Positions 44,608-53,401 of a stretch of 63,852 bases of DNA are shown in pieces. The position numbers and the translations under genes were made by a program. Positions within the stretch are counted from its first letter, which is position 1, and each line of letters opens with the position of its first letter. Source of the DNA: Lachnospiraceae bacterium UBA3641 (GTDB taxonomy: Bacteria > Bacillota > Clostridia > Lachnospirales > Lachnospiraceae); the NCBI GenBank assembly GCA_002373875.1, contig DFKQ01000079.1:1-63852 (forward strand), given 5' to 3'. The notes beneath the pieces are model-generated. The model worked only from the letters and a program-made list of their open reading frames with translations. It was not told the DNA's origin and did not search any database.

Positions 44608-44648
44608 GGATCCTGAATCGGGTGAAGAAGGGATTAGGAATTCGGTAA

Positions 44649-45707
44649 ATGGAAAAGGAAGCGGATATAGGCAAAAAGGATCTACGAGCTTTGGAATACA
44701 ATGATATGGAAGCCCTGATCCTTGGCATGGGAGAAAAGAAGTTCCGTGCAGGTCAGATATATGACTGGCTCCATAAGAAACAGGCAGGTTCTTATGATGA
44801 AATGACGAATGTTCCCGTGGCTCTTAAGAATTCTCTTTCCGGGGAGTATGACATTTATCCGGTAGAGATAAACAGGGTTCAGGAATCGGCTGTTGACGGC
44901 ACCAGGAAGTATCTTTTCGAACTTGGCGACGGAAATCTCGTAGAAAGCGTTTTTATGGTATATGAGCATGGAAATTCGGTGTGCATTTCAACCCAGGTCG
45001 GATGCAGGATGGGGTGCAGATTCTGCGCATCTACCATAGACGGGATGGTAAGGAACCTGACGGCAGGAGAGATGCTGGCACAGGTATACGGGATCATGAA
45101 GGAGACCGGTAAACGGATATCCAATGTAGTGACCATGGGCTCCGGCGAGCCTCTGGACAACTATGATGAGCTTCTTAAGTTTTTGAGGATGCTTACGGAC
45201 GGGCGGGGGCTTAATATCAGCGGACGTAATGTAACGGTCTCGACCTGCGGACTTGTTCCGAGGATATATGAGCTTGCGGATGAAAACCTTACGATAACCC
45301 TTGCGATATCCCTTCACGGAAGCTCCGACGAAAAACGAAGAGCCCTTATGCCGATTGCCAATAAGTACAGTCTGGCTGAGCTTATGGAGGCATGCAGGTA
45401 TTATTTTGACAGGACGGGAAGAAGGCTGACCTTCGAATACAGTCTCGTCAGGGGAGTTAACGACAGGGCTTCGGATGTGGATGAACTTGTTAAACTCCTA
45501 AGGGGACTTAACTGTCACGTGAACCTTATTCCGGTCAATCCGGTAAGGGAGAGAAGCTACGTACAGTCAACAAAACAGGCACTTTTGTCATTTAAAAATA
45601 AACTTGAAAAAAATCATATTAATGTTACTATTAGAAGGGAAATGGGCCGGGATATAGACGGAGCATGCGGTCAGTTAAGAAGGCGCGTTATCTCGGAATC
45701 ATATTGA
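44649..45707 (+). CDS. rlmN: 23S rRNA/tRNA adenine-C2 methyltransferase (radical SAM)
   Basis: 352 residues. It methylates A2503 of 23S rRNA and A37 of some tRNAs. The radical SAM motif is GCRMGCRFCAST (CxxxCxxC), with VTMGSGEPLDNYDE and the HINVTIRREMGRDIDGACGQL end that carries the catalytic Cys. Preceded by rsmB with a 41-bp gap. Confidence 0.96.
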   Translation: MEKEADIGKKDLRALEYNDMEALILGMGEKKFRAGQIYDWLHKKQAGSYDEMTNVPVALKNSLSGEYDIYPVEINRVQESAVDGTRKYLFELGDGNLVESVFMVYEHGNSVCISTQVGCRMGCRFCASTIDGMVRNLTAGEMLAQVYGIMKETGKRISNVVTMGSGEPLDNYDELLKFLRMLTDGRGLNISGRNVTVSTCGLVPRIYELADENLTITLAISLHGSSDEKRRALMPIANKYSLAELMEACRYYFDRTGRRLTFEYSLVRGVNDRASDVDELVKLLRGLNCHVNLIPVNPVRERSYVQSTKQALLSFKNKLEKNHINVTIRREMGRDIDGACGQLRRRVISESY

Positions 45708-45723
45708 AAGGAACTGTAAGGTA

Positions 45724-46464
45724 ATGCTTAAAACATTCTCTAAGACCGATATAGGCCGTAAGAGAAAGATCAATCAGGATTGTATTTTTTCCTGTGAAGT
45801 CCCTCTGGGGAATCTTCCGAATCTTTTCATCGTGGCAGATGGCATGGGCGGACATAACGCAGGTGATTATGCGTCCTCATATACGGTTAAGGCGATCGAA
45901 CGGGAGGTCATGATAAATGATTCCGAAGCTCCCGTCAAGATCATAAAGGAAGCGATCGACTGCGCCAACGCCGAAATATTCAGGAAGGCTGAAGCGGAGC
46001 CGGATTATGTGGGAATGGGAACAACAGCGGTAGTTGCGACCATAGTTGATGACATCATGTATGTCGCCAATGTGGGTGACAGCAGGCTGTATGTGATAAA
46101 TGACGGGATCAGGCAGGTGACCAGGGATCATTCGCTTGTTGAGGAGATGATCAAGATGGGTGAGATCGACAGGGAATCTGCCAGAACACACCCTGATAAG
46201 AACATAATAACCAGGGCGATAGGTGTATCTCCCAAGGTCGAAGCGGACTTCTTCGAGGTCGACCTTAAGAAGGGTGACTATGTGCTTATGTGTTCCGACG
46301 GTCTTACCAACATGGTGGATGATGACGATATAGCGATGATCGTCAAGGCCGGAAGGGATGTTGTTCAGATAGTCGAAGAGCTTATACGAGTAGCTAATCA
46401 CAACGGTGGCAAGGACAATATCGCGGTAGTGATAATCGAACCGTTTGCAGATGAGGTGAGATAA
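45724..46464 (+). CDS. stp: PP2C-family serine/threonine phosphatase (Stp/PrpC)
   Basis: 246 residues. It counteracts the PrkC kinase encoded next. Motifs FIVADGMGGHNAGDYAS, VANVGDSRLYVI, VTRDHSLVEEM and LMCSDGLTNMVDD contain the metal-binding aspartates. It overlaps prkC by one base, so the pair is co-translated. Confidence 0.95.
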   Translation: MLKTFSKTDIGRKRKINQDCIFSCEVPLGNLPNLFIVADGMGGHNAGDYASSYTVKAIEREVMINDSEAPVKIIKEAIDCANAEIFRKAEAEPDYVGMGTTAVVATIVDDIMYVANVGDSRLYVINDGIRQVTRDHSLVEEMIKMGEIDRESARTHPDKNIITRAIGVSPKVEADFFEVDLKKGDYVLMCSDGLTNMVDDDDIAMIVKAGRDVVQIVEELIRVANHNGGKDNIAVVIIEPFADEVR

Positions 46465-48872
46465 TGTTAAATCCCGGAACTGTGCTGGGCGACAGATATG
46501 AAATTTTGGAGAAGATCGGCGCCGGAGGTATGGCCGATGTATACAAGGCCAAGGACCACAAGCTTAACAGATATGATGCGGTCAAGGTCTTAAAGGATGA
46601 ATTCGCTTCCAACAAAAGCTTTGTAAGTAAGTTCAGGGCCGAAGCCCAGGCGGCAGCAGGCCTTATGCATCCCAATATTGTAAACGTATATGATGTGGGT
46701 GATGAGAACGGACTGTACTATTTTGTAATGGAGCTGGTTGAGGGTATTACCCTTAAGCGCTATATAGAGAAGAAGATAAGGCTGTCGGTCAAGGAGGCTG
46801 TTTCCATCGCCATCCAGGTATCCATGGGTATAGAAAGTGCCCACAATAACGGAATAATACACAGGGATATCAAGCCTCAGAATATAATCATTTCCAAGGA
46901 AGGCAAGGTCAAGGTGGCTGACTTTGGTATTGCCAGGGCCGCAAGCTCCGATACCCAGACCTCTCATGCAATGGGTTCGGTCCATTATACTTCGCCCGAG
47001 CAGGCCAGGGGTGGTTATTCGGACGCCAAGAGTGACATCTATTCCATAGGTATAACTCTTTTTGAGATGGTAACCGGTCGTGTTCCCTTTGACGGTGAGA
47101 CTACGGTTGCCATTGCGATCAAGCATATACAGGAGGAGATGCCGTCCCCCAAGGTATATGTACCCGAGATCCCGGTCAGCGTGGAGCAGATAATCTTTAA
47201 ATGTACCCAGAAGAATCCCGACAGAAGGTACGCTAATGTCAGTGAGCTGATGCAGGATCTTAAGCATTCGCTTATAGCACCCAATGAGAACTTTGTTGTC
47301 ATTCAGGATGCGGCCAGCAATGAAGGGACCAAGGCATTAAGCGATGAGGACCGCAAGGAGATCCGCCAGCAGACCTCATCCAGCATGTATGGCAATGAGA
47401 GCTTTGAGTCGGCTTATGCGGGCTATAATCAGGGCCGGTACGGTGGAGGCGGTCCGGAATATGCACCGGGCGGTTATAATGACCAGTATTACCAGAATGT
47501 ACCCGGCGCCATGGGATACCAGAACGGGTATAACGATCAGGGCTATGAGAGATATCAGGGTCAGTACGGTGGACCCAGATATGACGGAAGCCCCATGGAG
47601 GAGATGGAGGATCCGTATTATGTTATGGATCCAAGGAATAAACGTGCCGGAAATCCCGAGCCCCCGATGCCTGATCAGGCAGAAGGGTTAAGGGTAAGGC
47701 AGCAGGGCAGAAAAGGCGAGAAGGCCGGCAGGATACCGGCACCGCAGCCTGCCAGGCTTGTAAAGAAGAAGGGCGGCAAGACTGATACAGGTAAGAAATA
47801 TTCCGCCAATATTGAAGAAGATGATTCCGATGTGGATCCCAAAATGGAGAAGATCATGACAGTCCTTATGATCGTGGCGGCCATTCTTTTGGGACTGGGC
47901 GCGGTGTGGATCGTAAGCCGTGCAATGGGAACCTTCAGCGGGGATGAAGACACTGCGATAGAAGAGGGCATGACCGAAGTTCCGAATGTTGTCGGTATGT
48001 CGCTTGAGGAAGCTTCCGATGCGCTTAAGGAGGCAGGACTTACAGCCAAGGCATCATATGCAGAGTCGCAGCTGTATGATAAGGATTATATCGATTCTCA
48101 GGAACCGGCTGCCGGAACCATAGTCGAGGAGAACTCAGTTCTTACCCTTGTGGTGAGCTCGGGAAGGGCTGCAGGTGCCGATGTTGATGTGGAAGTGACC
48201 CCCACGGAGAACGTGGGAGGGGCTGCAGTCCCTGATGTTGTCGGCAAGTCGGAAGCCGAAGCCAGGGTGGCTATAGAGAATGAAGGCTTTACCTTCACTT
48301 CGATAGAGCAGGAAAACGATAACGTAGAGAAGGGGAAGGTAATATCGCAGAGTCCGCTCGGAGCAACCAATGCTCCCCTTGGCAGTGCCATTCAGGTTTA
48401 CATAAGTTCTGGAAAGAGTGTTGAAGAGGTTAAGGTTCCGGATCTGTCGGGTAAGGATGAGGCAACGGCCAGGGCCATGCTCGTGGAAGCGGGTCTTACC
48501 TGTAATGTAAGTGAAGAGAACTCGGATACCGTGGCCAAGGGCAATGTCATCTCCCAGTCGGTGACTGCCGGTACAACCGTCGAAAAGGGTTCGGCCGTAG
48601 ATGTAAAGGTAAGTAAGGGCACGAGCGGTTATACATGTAACGCTACCATCCAGATGCCAGAAGGTTATCTTGAAGGTACGGATGCCATAATAGTTCTTAT
48701 AGATGCTGCGGGAGCCGAGATAGGACGCTTCACGACAAATACCTTCCCGTATACGGCGGTGAAGACCGGGATCACGTCATCGCCGGCAGGGGTTATAACC
48801 GTAACATACCAGACCGTGGACGGTCAGTGGCAGACATCCGCGCCGGCAGCGGTTACCTTTACCAAAGAATGA
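46464..48872 (+). CDS. prkC: Membrane serine/threonine kinase PrkC with three PASTA domains
   Basis: 802 residues. The cytoplasmic kinase domain (about 10-270) shows GAGGMADVYKAKD, HRDIKPQNII and DFGIARA. A roughly 190-residue linker follows; its part from about 305 to 395 is rich in Tyr, Gly, Gln and Asn with repeated GGYN/YQ elements and few hydrophobics, then a basic stretch, then one transmembrane segment (about 468-492). Outside are three PASTA repeats (VPNVVGM, VPDVVGK, VPDLSGK) that bind muropeptides or lipid II, and a C-terminal beta-rich domain of about 75 residues. It senses cell-wall state and phosphorylates cell-division and translation targets. Confidence 0.95.
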   Translation: MLNPGTVLGDRYEILEKIGAGGMADVYKAKDHKLNRYDAVKVLKDEFASNKSFVSKFRAEAQAAAGLMHPNIVNVYDVGDENGLYYFVMELVEGITLKRYIEKKIRLSVKEAVSIAIQVSMGIESAHNNGIIHRDIKPQNIIISKEGKVKVADFGIARAASSDTQTSHAMGSVHYTSPEQARGGYSDAKSDIYSIGITLFEMVTGRVPFDGETTVAIAIKHIQEEMPSPKVYVPEIPVSVEQIIFKCTQKNPDRRYANVSELMQDLKHSLIAPNENFVVIQDAASNEGTKALSDEDRKEIRQQTSSSMYGNESFESAYAGYNQGRYGGGGPEYAPGGYNDQYYQNVPGAMGYQNGYNDQGYERYQGQYGGPRYDGSPMEEMEDPYYVMDPRNKRAGNPEPPMPDQAEGLRVRQQGRKGEKAGRIPAPQPARLVKKKGGKTDTGKKYSANIEEDDSDVDPKMEKIMTVLMIVAAILLGLGAVWIVSRAMGTFSGDEDTAIEEGMTEVPNVVGMSLEEASDALKEAGLTAKASYAESQLYDKDYIDSQEPAAGTIVEENSVLTLVVSSGRAAGADVDVEVTPTENVGGAAVPDVVGKSEAEARVAIENEGFTFTSIEQENDNVEKGKVISQSPLGATNAPLGSAIQVYISSGKSVEEVKVPDLSGKDEATARAMLVEAGLTCNVSEENSDTVAKGNVISQSVTAGTTVEKGSAVDVKVSKGTSGYTCNATIQMPEGYLEGTDAIIVLIDAAGAEIGRFTTNTFPYTAVKTGITSSPAGVITVTYQTVDGQWQTSAPAAVTFTKE

Positions 48873-49750
48873 TCATGCGGGGGAGGATAATCAAGGGAAT
48901 AGCCGGATTTTACTATGTTTATTGCGAGGATTCGGTCATATATGAGTGTAAGGCCAAGGGTGTGTTCCGAAAGGACAGGGTTAAGCCCATGGTCGGTGAT
49001 ATCGCAGACATAGAGCTTCTGTCCTTAGAAGAACGATTGGGGAATATAACCTTTATCGGGGAAAGAAAGAGTGAGCTTGTAAGGCCGGCAGCAGCCAATG
49101 TGGACCAGGCACTGATAGTGTTCGCACTGACACATCCCGAACCGAATTACCTGCTGCTTGATAAGCTTCTGCTTCAGTTCATGATGCAGGATCTTCCGGC
49201 CATCATCTGTTTTAACAAGGAGGATCTCGTCGGGGAGGAAGAAGCCGGGAGGGTAAGGGATATATATAAAGACAGCGGCGCGAAAGTATATTTTACCTGT
49301 GCCACTTCACATCAGGGAACGGAGGAGCTCAAGGCATCGCTCACAGGGAAGCTGAGCTGTGTGGCAGGTCCCTCCGGTGTGGGTAAATCATCACTTATAA
49401 ACTGCCTGCAGGGAGATACCGTAATGGCCACGGGGGACATAAGCAGGAAGCTCTCCCGCGGGAAGCATACAACCAGGCATTCTGAGATCATCCCCATTGA
49501 TAATGATACATTTATAATGGATACTCCCGGTTTTTCATCATTTGACCTCATGGGCGCAGGTCCTGATGATATCATTGATCATTACAATGAATTCCGGCCA
49601 TATACGGAATGCAGGTTCAAGCCGTGTTCCCACACGCACGAACCCGGCTGCGCCGTCAAGGAAGCCGTGGAAGAGGGACTTATAAGCGAAGACCGTTACA
49701 GGAACTATAATCAGATTTACAATGAGCTTAAGAGCTTAAGGAGATATTGA
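48869..49750 (+). CDS. rsgA: Ribosome small-subunit assembly GTPase
   Basis: 293 residues. A circularly permuted GTPase that checks 30S maturation: N-terminal OB fold, then NKED, P-loop GPSGVGKSSLIN, DTPGFSSF, and a C-terminal zinc knuckle (CRFKPCSHTHEPGC). I start at ATG 48869, which overlaps the prkC stop as ATGA; ATG 48875 is also possible. It sits before rpe as in many Firmicutes. Confidence 0.94.
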   Translation: MIMRGRIIKGIAGFYYVYCEDSVIYECKAKGVFRKDRVKPMVGDIADIELLSLEERLGNITFIGERKSELVRPAAANVDQALIVFALTHPEPNYLLLDKLLLQFMMQDLPAIICFNKEDLVGEEEAGRVRDIYKDSGAKVYFTCATSHQGTEELKASLTGKLSCVAGPSGVGKSSLINCLQGDTVMATGDISRKLSRGKHTTRHSEIIPIDNDTFIMDTPGFSSFDLMGAGPDDIIDHYNEFRPYTECRFKPCSHTHEPGCAVKEAVEEGLISEDRYRNYNQIYNELKSLRRY

Positions 49751-49751
49751 C

Positions 49752-50423
49752 ATGATAATGTTATCGCCATCCATCCTGGCGGCTGATTTTGCCTGTCTGG
49801 GCGATTATATGAGACAGGCTGATGCGGCAGGTACAGACCTTTTTCATGTGGATGTTATGGACGGGATGTTCGTTCCGAACATATCCTTCGGGATACCCAT
49901 AATGGAATCCGTACAGAGGATAACCCATACACCCCTTGATGTTCATCTGATGATAGTACAGCCTGAGAGGTATATACGCGAGTTCGCCAGAACAGGTGCC
50001 AGTATCATAACCGTTCATTATGAAGCATGTGAGGATGTGGGAGCGGCGGTGGCGCTTATACATGAGTGCGGCTGCAAGGCAGGCCTGTCCGTTAAGCCGG
50101 GAACCGACATTTCCGTAATAGAGCCGTATCTGGATGAATACGATATGTTTCTGATAATGACTGTCGAGCCGGGATTTGGCGGTCAAAAGTACATGAATAA
50201 GTGTACCAGGAAGATCGTTGAGCTTCGCAGGCTGCTCAATGAGAGGGGACTTGATACCGACATTGAAGTGGACGGGGGGGTTACCAGGGAGAATATAGGG
50301 ATGATCCTTGATGCCGGCGCCAATGTTATCGTAACCGGATCCTCCGTCTTTAAGGGTGATATCAAGGACAATGTAAGATATTTTAAGGATTTCTTTGCAA
50401 AATACGAGGGAAATGACAGATGA
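49752..50423 (+). CDS. rpe: Ribulose-phosphate 3-epimerase
   Basis: 223 residues. Interconverts ribulose-5-P and xylulose-5-P. It begins LSPSILAADFACLG, with DVMDGMFVPN, VHLMIVQPERYI, MTVEPGFGGQKYM and DGGVTRENIG, the metal- and phosphate-binding motifs. It starts 1 bp after rsgA and overlaps the UbiA-type gene by 4 bp. Confidence 0.96.
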   Translation: MIMLSPSILAADFACLGDYMRQADAAGTDLFHVDVMDGMFVPNISFGIPIMESVQRITHTPLDVHLMIVQPERYIREFARTGASIITVHYEACEDVGAAVALIHECGCKAGLSVKPGTDISVIEPYLDEYDMFLIMTVEPGFGGQKYMNKCTRKIVELRRLLNERGLDTDIEVDGGVTRENIGMILDAGANVIVTGSSVFKGDIKDNVRYFKDFFAKYEGNDR

Positions 50424-51346
50424 AGAAATACATTAAGATAGCCCGTCCGGACCATTGGGTTAAAAATGCCTTCATACTGCCCGGAGTCGTAATAGCCATC
50501 CTTATGACAGGACCGGTGTTTTCGACAGAGTATATATGGAAGTTTATTCTCGGCTTTTTCTCGACATGTTTCATTGCATCAGCCAATTACGTAATAAATG
50601 AGTGGCTGGATGCCGAATTCGACAAGTTCCATCCCACCAAGAAGAACAGGCCCGTAGTATCTGAAAACATGAAGTTTTCGCTTGTGATGCTTGAATATGT
50701 TATCTGCATTATTCTGGGCATCGGCCTTGCCCTTCCGATAAATAAGCCTTTTCTTTTGATGGAGATATGGCTGCTCATAATGGGAGTCCTTTACAACGTG
50801 AAGCCGATCCGTACCAAGGATATCCCGTATCTTGATGTGTTATCGGAATCTGTAAACAATATGATCCGTCTCCTTATCGGATGGTTTATAATCAATTCCG
50901 AGTTCCAGCCTCCAAGCTCTATCCTTATCGGTTACTGGTTCGCCGGTGCTTTTTTGATGGCTACCAAGAGATTTGCGGAATACAGGATGATAGGAGATCC
51001 CGAAAGGGCCGGACTCTACAGGAAGTCCTTTAAGTACTATACTGAGAACTCGCTGCTTGTATCAACCTTTTTCTATGCAATGACAGCCACCTTTTTCATT
51101 GGTATATTCATGGTTAAGTACCGTATTGAGTATCTTTTGGCCATGCCCTTTGTATTCGGGCTTTTCTGCTTTTATCTGTGGATAAGCTTCAAGCCCGATT
51201 CGGCAGTCCAGAAGCCCGAAAAGCTCTACAGGGAGAAGAAGCTTCTTATTTATATTGCGATCCTGTGTGCTGTACTTTTTATACTGACTTTTGTGGATCT
51301 TGATTTTCTTAAGTTCTGGATGGATCCCTTCCTTCTGCCAACATAA
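50420..51346 (+). CDS. UbiA-superfamily transferase, decaprenyl-phosphate phosphoribosyltransferase type
   Basis: 308 residues with about 8-9 membrane segments. The prenyl-phosphate/Mg motif reads NEWLDAEFD (60-68) followed by KFHPTKKNRPV. That form, with HPTKxxRP, is typical of enzymes that join PRPP to polyprenyl phosphate, not of quinone prenyltransferases. The product would be polyprenyl-phosphoryl-phosphoribose, a donor of pentofuranose for wall glycans. Next to a HAD phosphatase gene that could remove the 5-phosphate, and close to a PRPP-binding protein gene. No quinone genes are nearby. Confidence 0.72.
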   Translation: MKKYIKIARPDHWVKNAFILPGVVIAILMTGPVFSTEYIWKFILGFFSTCFIASANYVINEWLDAEFDKFHPTKKNRPVVSENMKFSLVMLEYVICIILGIGLALPINKPFLLMEIWLLIMGVLYNVKPIRTKDIPYLDVLSESVNNMIRLLIGWFIINSEFQPPSSILIGYWFAGAFLMATKRFAEYRMIGDPERAGLYRKSFKYYTENSLLVSTFFYAMTATFFIGIFMVKYRIEYLLAMPFVFGLFCFYLWISFKPDSAVQKPEKLYREKKLLIYIAILCAVLFILTFVDLDFLKFWMDPFLLPT

Positions 51347-51347
51347 C

Positions 51348-52052
51348 ATGGATGATATGCGAAAAGATATAAGTGAATATAAGGCGTTAGTCTTTGACCT
51401 TGACGGGACCCTCTATTATCAGCACCGTCTCAGATTGAAAATGGCATGGATGCTTTTTTGGTATTATCTGTGCCATTTTTGGCGTATTAAAGATATTTTT
51501 ATTATTAAAAATTTCAGACAGGCCCGTGAAAACTGGGATGAGATAAAGAAAGGCATTGATCCCGGCAAAACGGATCGGGAAGATGGCGCTGCCGGTCTTG
51601 AAGATATCCAATATGAGTATATAGCGGACAGAATGAAGGAAAGCAAGGCCCGTGTAAGGGAGGTTATTGAAGGCTGGATGTATGATAAACCTCTTAAGGC
51701 CGTATATGAGACCAGGGACAAGGACCTTCTTAAGCTCATTGATGATATCAGGAAAAGCGGCCGGAAGGTTTATATCTTCTCCGATTACCCTATAGAAGAT
51801 AAGCTTAGGGCAATAGGCTTAAAAGTTGACGGAATGTATGCGGCTACGGATGATCGCCTCCGCGAACTGAAGCCGAGTCCAAAAGGACTTGAGCTTATAA
51901 TGGAGGATCATGGTTATTCTGACGAAGATATACTGATGATAGGCGATCGGATGTCAAGGGACGGAGAAGCCGCAAAAAATGCGGGATGTGATTATCTGAT
52001 ACTGCCGGGGTCACCGAAAGCCCGGCGGGAGCTTTACTCAAAAATATTATAG
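51348..52052 (+). CDS. HAD-superfamily phosphatase
   Basis: 234 residues. HAD motif I is VFDLDGTLYY (D17, D19), motif II IFSDYP, and the late MIGDRMSRDGEAA supplies the metal-binding acidic pair. An unusual aromatic/basic insert (RLKMAWMLFWYYLCHFWRIK) after motif I suggests membrane contact. It starts 1 bp after the UbiA-type stop. HAD and UbiA domains are also known as fused proteins, so a role as phosphatase of the polyprenyl-phosphoribose product is a reasonable inference. Confidence 0.75.
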   Translation: MDDMRKDISEYKALVFDLDGTLYYQHRLRLKMAWMLFWYYLCHFWRIKDIFIIKNFRQARENWDEIKKGIDPGKTDREDGAAGLEDIQYEYIADRMKESKARVREVIEGWMYDKPLKAVYETRDKDLLKLIDDIRKSGRKVYIFSDYPIEDKLRAIGLKVDGMYAATDDRLRELKPSPKGLELIMEDHGYSDEDILMIGDRMSRDGEAAKNAGCDYLILPGSPKARRELYSKIL

Positions 52053-52150
52053 AATAGTCAAAATATTTCTGTTTTTTTAGAAAAATTGTGTTATAATTTT
52101 AAATGTGGACATGATCTGCACGAATTTATACTGACTAAAAGGGGGGTCAT

Positions 52151-52789
52151 ATGCAGGATTATAAGAAAATTGATTATGCCAAGAATAAGGATGTTGTACT
52201 CCGTTATATTCCGGGACATTTTGTCACACCCAATTCCCACGTGAATTATTATATGGATCTGACGGATATGAAATCAAGACAGAGGGAGGCCAGGGCGACG
52301 GGCGAGGAACTGGCAGAGATGTATTTTTCATCCGATATCATCGATACCATTCTGTGTCTTAACGGAATGGAGGTTGTGGGTTCATATCTTGCCAACAAGC
52401 TTACCAAAGCCGGAATCATATCAGCCAACAGGCATCAGACAATGTACATTACCAGCCCTGAATATAATGTAAGCGGACAGATGATGTTCAGGGAGAACAA
52501 TCAGCACATGATCAAGGGCAAGAAGGTTCTTATCCTTATCGATACCGCTACGACAGGCGATACCTTAAGAAGTGCTGTGGGATCTGTCGGCTTTTACGGA
52601 GGTCAGGTCGTGGGGATATCGGCTATATTTTCGGTGGCAACCCAGGTAGAAGGCTTCCAGATAAGGTCTCTGTATTCGACCAGGGATCTTACCGATTACA
52701 CCAGTTATTCCACCGACAGCTGCCCTATGTGCAAGGCGGGTGTGGCTGTTGATGCAATATGTAACGGTTTTGGTTACTCAACGTTATAG
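52151..52789 (+). CDS. Orotate-phosphoribosyltransferase-like protein
   Basis: 212 residues. The PRPP-binding loop is recognisable in VLILIDTATTGDTLRSAV (near residues 130-150). The rest resembles the PyrE/type I phosphoribosyltransferase fold (LTKAGIISANRHQTMYITSPEY) but is not a plain OPRTase. A C-terminal DSCPMCKAGV gives two cysteines. AAAGGGGGGT is an unusually G-rich ribosome site, and a TATAAT at 52092-52097 without a good -35 suggests its own promoter. Substrate unknown. Confidence 0.65.
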   Translation: MQDYKKIDYAKNKDVVLRYIPGHFVTPNSHVNYYMDLTDMKSRQREARATGEELAEMYFSSDIIDTILCLNGMEVVGSYLANKLTKAGIISANRHQTMYITSPEYNVSGQMMFRENNQHMIKGKKVLILIDTATTGDTLRSAVGSVGFYGGQVVGISAIFSVATQVEGFQIRSLYSTRDLTDYTSYSTDSCPMCKAGVAVDAICNGFGYSTL

Positions 52790-52818
52790 GTGATTTCATT
52801 TATGGAAGGAGTGGGGTT

Positions 52819-53262
52819 ATGGAATTTGTAACTAAGTTGTTCGGAAAGGTGAATGTTGAGGATGGGAAGCTCATCGAGTTTCCGGAGGGGATTCTGGGTT
52901 TTCCCGAGCTTAAAACATTTGCTCTTCTCTACGATAATGAGAAGAACACGGCGGGTGGTTTCAACTTTTTGGTATCCGTTGCCGAGCCTGCGTTTATGAT
53001 GCCTGTGGTTCCGGCGCTTGTGGTTGAACCCGGCTATTCACCGAAGTTCACCGAAGATATAGAGTCGGTGATAGGCAAGCTTACCGAGGATAATGCGCTG
53101 GTCCTTGTAACCATGACCATACCTGCGGATGTTACCAAGATGACCGTGAACCTTAATGCACCCATCGTGATAAATGCGGATACGGGGAAGGCGGTTCAGT
53201 CAGTGGTGGCCAATGACGATTATGATGTTAAGTGTCCCATTTATGACAAGCTTAAGAAATGA
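52819..53262 (+). CDS. fliW: Flagellar assembly factor FliW
   Basis: 147 residues. FliW binds flagellin and antagonises the translational repressor CsrA. Family pattern: LFGKVNVEDGKLIEFPEGILGFPELKTFALL, then PVVPALVVEPGYSP, and NLNAPIVINADTGKA near the end. csrA usually follows fliW but here a strong terminator follows and the next gene is an ABC ATPase, so csrA is elsewhere or absent. This implies a flagellated or formerly flagellated organism. Confidence 0.93.
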   Translation: MEFVTKLFGKVNVEDGKLIEFPEGILGFPELKTFALLYDNEKNTAGGFNFLVSVAEPAFMMPVVPALVVEPGYSPKFTEDIESVIGKLTEDNALVLVTMTIPADVTKMTVNLNAPIVINADTGKAVQSVVANDDYDVKCPIYDKLKK

Positions 53263-53287
53263 TATTTCATAAGTTATCAACGATCTT

Positions 53288-53335
53288 AACGCTTCTTCGT
53301 CTTAAGCATGTTTGCGGATGAGGAAGCGTTTTTAT
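53288..53335 (+). terminator. Rho-independent terminator after fliW
   Basis: A 14-bp stem (with G-U pairs) forms between 53288-53301 and 53317-53330; outer arms are AACGCTTC and GAAGCGTT. It is followed by TTTTTAT (from the stem end into 53335). Confidence 0.88.
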
Positions 53336-53401
53336 AATAAATGAAATAAATAATTTCGTTCACTATATAATTAATTGAATTAGTCCGGGAAGGAAATGAT
53401 T

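Noticed and set aside
52151..52789. Annotation as pyrE
   Set aside because: The PRPP loop fits, but the rest is not clearly an orotate phosphoribosyltransferase and no pyrimidine genes are near.
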